Source of the DNA: DATMXP01 sp964460935
GTDB lineage: Bacteria > Acidobacteriota > Terriglobia > Terriglobales > Acidobacteriaceae
Reading direction: 5' to 3'
Length of the DNA: 23,761 nt
Assembly: GCA_964460935.1 (NCBI GenBank)
Contig: CAYWSM010000091.1
Coordinates: 1 to 23,761, forward strand
Shown one piece after another: positions 22,865-23,761 of this stretch; position 1 is the first letter of the stretch, and each line of letters opens with the position of its first letter. A program made the translations under genes and the position numbers. The notes under the pieces were generated by a model, which worked only from the letters and a program-made list of their open reading frames with translations, was not told the origin of the DNA and ran no database searches.

Positions 22865-23761
22865 CTATCGATTATGAACCGCCGAGGCGGGTTGCGGCAA
22901 AGTGGTGGCGGAAATCAGCGGTATCGCGAAGCCGTTGGAGTCGGCTAGCTCCTGAAGGTGAGCGGCTGATTTCGGCGAATGCCGGATCGCTCCAGCAAGG
23001 AATTCCGGGTACACGGGCAGGCGTAGCCGCAGGGTGAAGCCGCGAGCCGCAGTCTGATTTTCGAGATCAACAAGATGGGGCCAGGGAGCTTCTGGATTGA
23101 TGAAATCCGGCGTCAGCGGCGAGATTCCGCCCCAGTCATTGATCCCCGCGTCGAGCAAACGCGAGTAATTGGGAGCAGAAAGGTTTGGGGGCGCCTGCAC
23201 GTTGATTTCGCGAAGAATTAAGCGTGCCACAGCGACGGTCCGCAGCATGTCGCCTTCGGATGGCTCCGGCCATGCATACATCGGTATGCCCGGTTTGGCG
23301 CGAAAATTCTGGATAATGACTTCCTGGATGTGGCCGTAACGCTGGTGCAGATCGCGGATAGCAAACAGGGAATCCACGCGATCCTGTAGTAATTCGCCGA
23401 TGCCGATCAGGATTCCGGTGGTAAACGGAATACTCAGCTTGCCGGCGTCCTCGATAACCGCGAGGCGCTTTGCTGGAGCCTTATCCGGCGTGCGGTCGGC
23501 ATGTGCAGCGAGAGAGGCGTTCGTAGATTCCAGCATGAGTCCGATGCTGGGCGACACGTCGCGTAACCGGCGAAGCCACTCGGCACTCATCAAACCAGGA
23601 TTCGCGTGCGGAATGAGTTTGGTTTCGCGCAGGACCAGTTCGCACATCGCTTCGAGGTAGTGCAGCGTCGATTTGTATCCCAAATGGCGAAGCGTAGCCT
23701 GCATTTCCGGGAAGACGGCTTCGGGTTTGTCGCCCAGGCTGAAGAGCGCTTCGGTGCATCC
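22865..23761 (-). CDS. cofG: FO synthase subunit 1 (radical SAM), 5' end beyond the window
   Basis: 298 codons are visible and the frame stays open to the last base, so the start and the CxxxCxxC cluster motif lie outside. The first visible residues GCTEALFSLGDKPEAVFP are the segment that normally follows the cluster in CofG. Later LIPHANPGLM, LMLESTN, TTGILIGIGE, VIIQNFRAKPGIPM and DAGINDWGGISPLTPDFINPEAPWP are characteristic of CofG. With CofH it makes FO, the deazaflavin chromophore of F420. It is the first visible gene of the operon; the promoter is not in the window. Confidence 0.93.
   Translation of the reverse strand, partial: GCTEALFSLGDKPEAVFPEMQATLRHLGYKSTLHYLEAMCELVLRETKLIPHANPGLMSAEWLRRLRDVSPSIGLMLESTNASLAAHADRTPDKAPAKRLAVIEDAGKLSIPFTTGILIGIGELLQDRVDSLFAIRDLHQRYGHIQEVIIQNFRAKPGIPMYAWPEPSEGDMLRTVAVARLILREINVQAPPNLSAPNYSRLLDAGINDWGGISPLTPDFINPEAPWPHLVDLENQTAARGFTLRLRLPVYPEFLAGAIRHSPKSAAHLQELADSNGFAIPLISATTLPQPASAVHNR

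Overview
This window reads as chromosomal DNA of a GC-rich free-living bacterium, most likely an Acidobacteriota (Terriglobia / Koribacter-like) member. That is inferred from gene content (archaeal-style split F420 genes, a HAF-repeat secreted protein, an S23-type four-helix-bundle cassette, a 28-base dispersed repeat at gene ends) and general protein character. No rRNA, tRNA, CRISPR array, phage or transposase gene was seen.

Left part (1-11,000) is a set of mostly single genes on alternating strands: the 3' part of a UvrD-type helicase fused to a PD-(D/E)XK Fe-S nuclease; a very small self-contained transcription unit (promoter, ribosome site, 19-codon lysine/alanine ORF, terminator) on the minus strand; a CPBP-family membrane protease; a thiolase; a secreted HAF-repeat protein; a tiny Cys-containing ORF; a three-PAS membrane histidine kinase; a ComM/YifB AAA+ protein; and a secreted or lipid-anchored protein with a repetitive charged tail.

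Middle (11,057-17,018) is a plus-strand cluster centred on carbamoyl phosphate: a COG2403-type predicted GTPase (cyclic-2,3-diphosphoglycerate synthetase-like), ornithine carbamoyltransferase, carbamate kinase, an aspartate-carbamoyltransferase-like protein, and ornithine aminotransferase. Together OTC, carbamate kinase and ornithine aminotransferase could convert citrulline to ornithine, ATP and glutamate semialdehyde. The ATCase-like protein keeps the carbamoyl-phosphate site but has Glu in place of the mobile-loop Lys and Arg in place of a substrate-contacting Gln, so its acceptor may not be aspartate. A four-helix-bundle gene flanked by inverted G-rich repeats is lodged between argF and arcC; the same repeat recurs at the rocD stop codon. 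This cluster is the best candidate for undescribed biology in the window.

Right part: ada (DNA alkylation response) translationally coupled to a glutaredoxin on the plus strand, then, convergently, a tight minus-strand F420 operon cofG(partial)-cofD-cofC-cofE-cofH-npdG covering deazaflavin ring synthesis, the phospho-side-chain, polyglutamylation and NADPH:F420 reduction.
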